DNA of 32,950 nt from Verrucomicrobiota bacterium (GTDB taxonomy: Bacteria; Chlamydiota; Chlamydiia; Chlamydiales; 2-12-FULL-49-11). Below are positions 32,798-32,950 of this stretch, piece by piece. Under the pieces are notes generated by a model. The model was not told the DNA's origin, ran no database searches, and saw only the letters and a list, made by a program, of their open reading frames with translations. Each line of letters starts with the position of its first letter. Within the stretch, counting starts at the first letter, position 1. The DNA lies in NCBI GenBank assembly GCA_018240105.1, contig JAFEGE010000128.1:1-32950 (forward strand). Reading direction: 5' to 3'. Both the position numbers and the translations under genes were made by a program.

Positions 32798-32950
32798 GTT
32801 CAAAACCATGAAGAGAGTTACGAGAGGTTCTCTAATCGCGCTGATGTCAAGCAAGTTTTTCTCCTTTGTCGAATCGTGAAAAAACTCCGCGGTTCTCTAC
32901 GGGGTCTTTAATGGCGAATAATTTTTTCACCGCCCCACCATACCTTTCGA
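32798..32950. other. terminal stretch without recognised feature
   Basis: The last 153 bases hold no convincing open frame, tRNA or repeat copy from elsewhere in the window. There is a weak inverted similarity between CGTGAAAAAACT (about 32876-32887) and the complement of AATTTTTTCACCG (about 32921-32933). Confidence 0.4.

Overview
The window looks like a chromosomal segment of a member of the Chlamydiota, probably an environmental (amoeba- or protist-associated) lineage rather than a Chlamydiaceae pathogen. The best evidence is a short Hc1 histone-like gene followed by a RumA/RlmD-type RNA methyltransferase and yajC, an order I recall from Chlamydia trachomatis (hctA, ygcA, yajC). An Inc-like protein with a bilobed hydrophobic domain supports this. 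A complete glutamine-dependent NAD synthetase, HtpG and AlaX fit a less reduced environmental chlamydia. I found no rRNA, tRNA or CRISPR, and no transposase gene.

Layout. 1-2934: a MITE-like repeat, a class IV aminotransferase (-), then hctA, rlmD-like and yajC (+). 2931-8711: a 1674-residue proline-rich and coiled-coil protein (-), an AT-rich spacer with a short tandem repeat, and a small orphan gene (+). 8721-13685: a bidirectional terminator, htpG and a neurotransmitter:sodium symporter family transporter (-), then nadE (+). 13714-15444: paired inverted repeats and an AAA ATPase with a C-terminal PDDEXK-like domain. 15535-18266: a three-gene ABC-2 exporter ending at the second MITE copy. 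18305-19046: a Sel1-repeat gene and a terminator. 19078-25389, all on the minus strand: AlaX, a 2OG-Fe(II) oxygenase-like protein, a second AAA ATPase with its own inverted repeat, epmA, efp, an Inc-like coiled-coil membrane protein, and a helical protein of unknown function. 25468-32733: a glycosyltransferase and lipid cluster.

The most notable region is 25468-32733. Two paralogous proteins each join a YwaF/TMEM164-like multi-helix membrane domain to a GT28 (MGDG-synthase/MurG-like) glycosyltransferase. Between them lie two paralogous GT4 glycosyltransferases. The second fusion gene overlaps by ATGA an endonuclease/exonuclease/phosphatase-family protein with a hydrophobic segment, of the kind that includes neutral sphingomyelinases. 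Together they suggest a membrane glycolipid synthesis and remodelling pathway, which I infer from domains and neighbourhood only.

A second theme is two unrelated AAA ATPase/nuclease-like genes, each with a long perfect inverted repeat directly upstream. A third is a palindromic MITE-like element present twice as near-identical direct copies; it abuts or supplies the stop codons of its neighbours. Candidate host-interaction genes are the giant coiled-coil protein, the Inc-like protein and the Sel1 protein.
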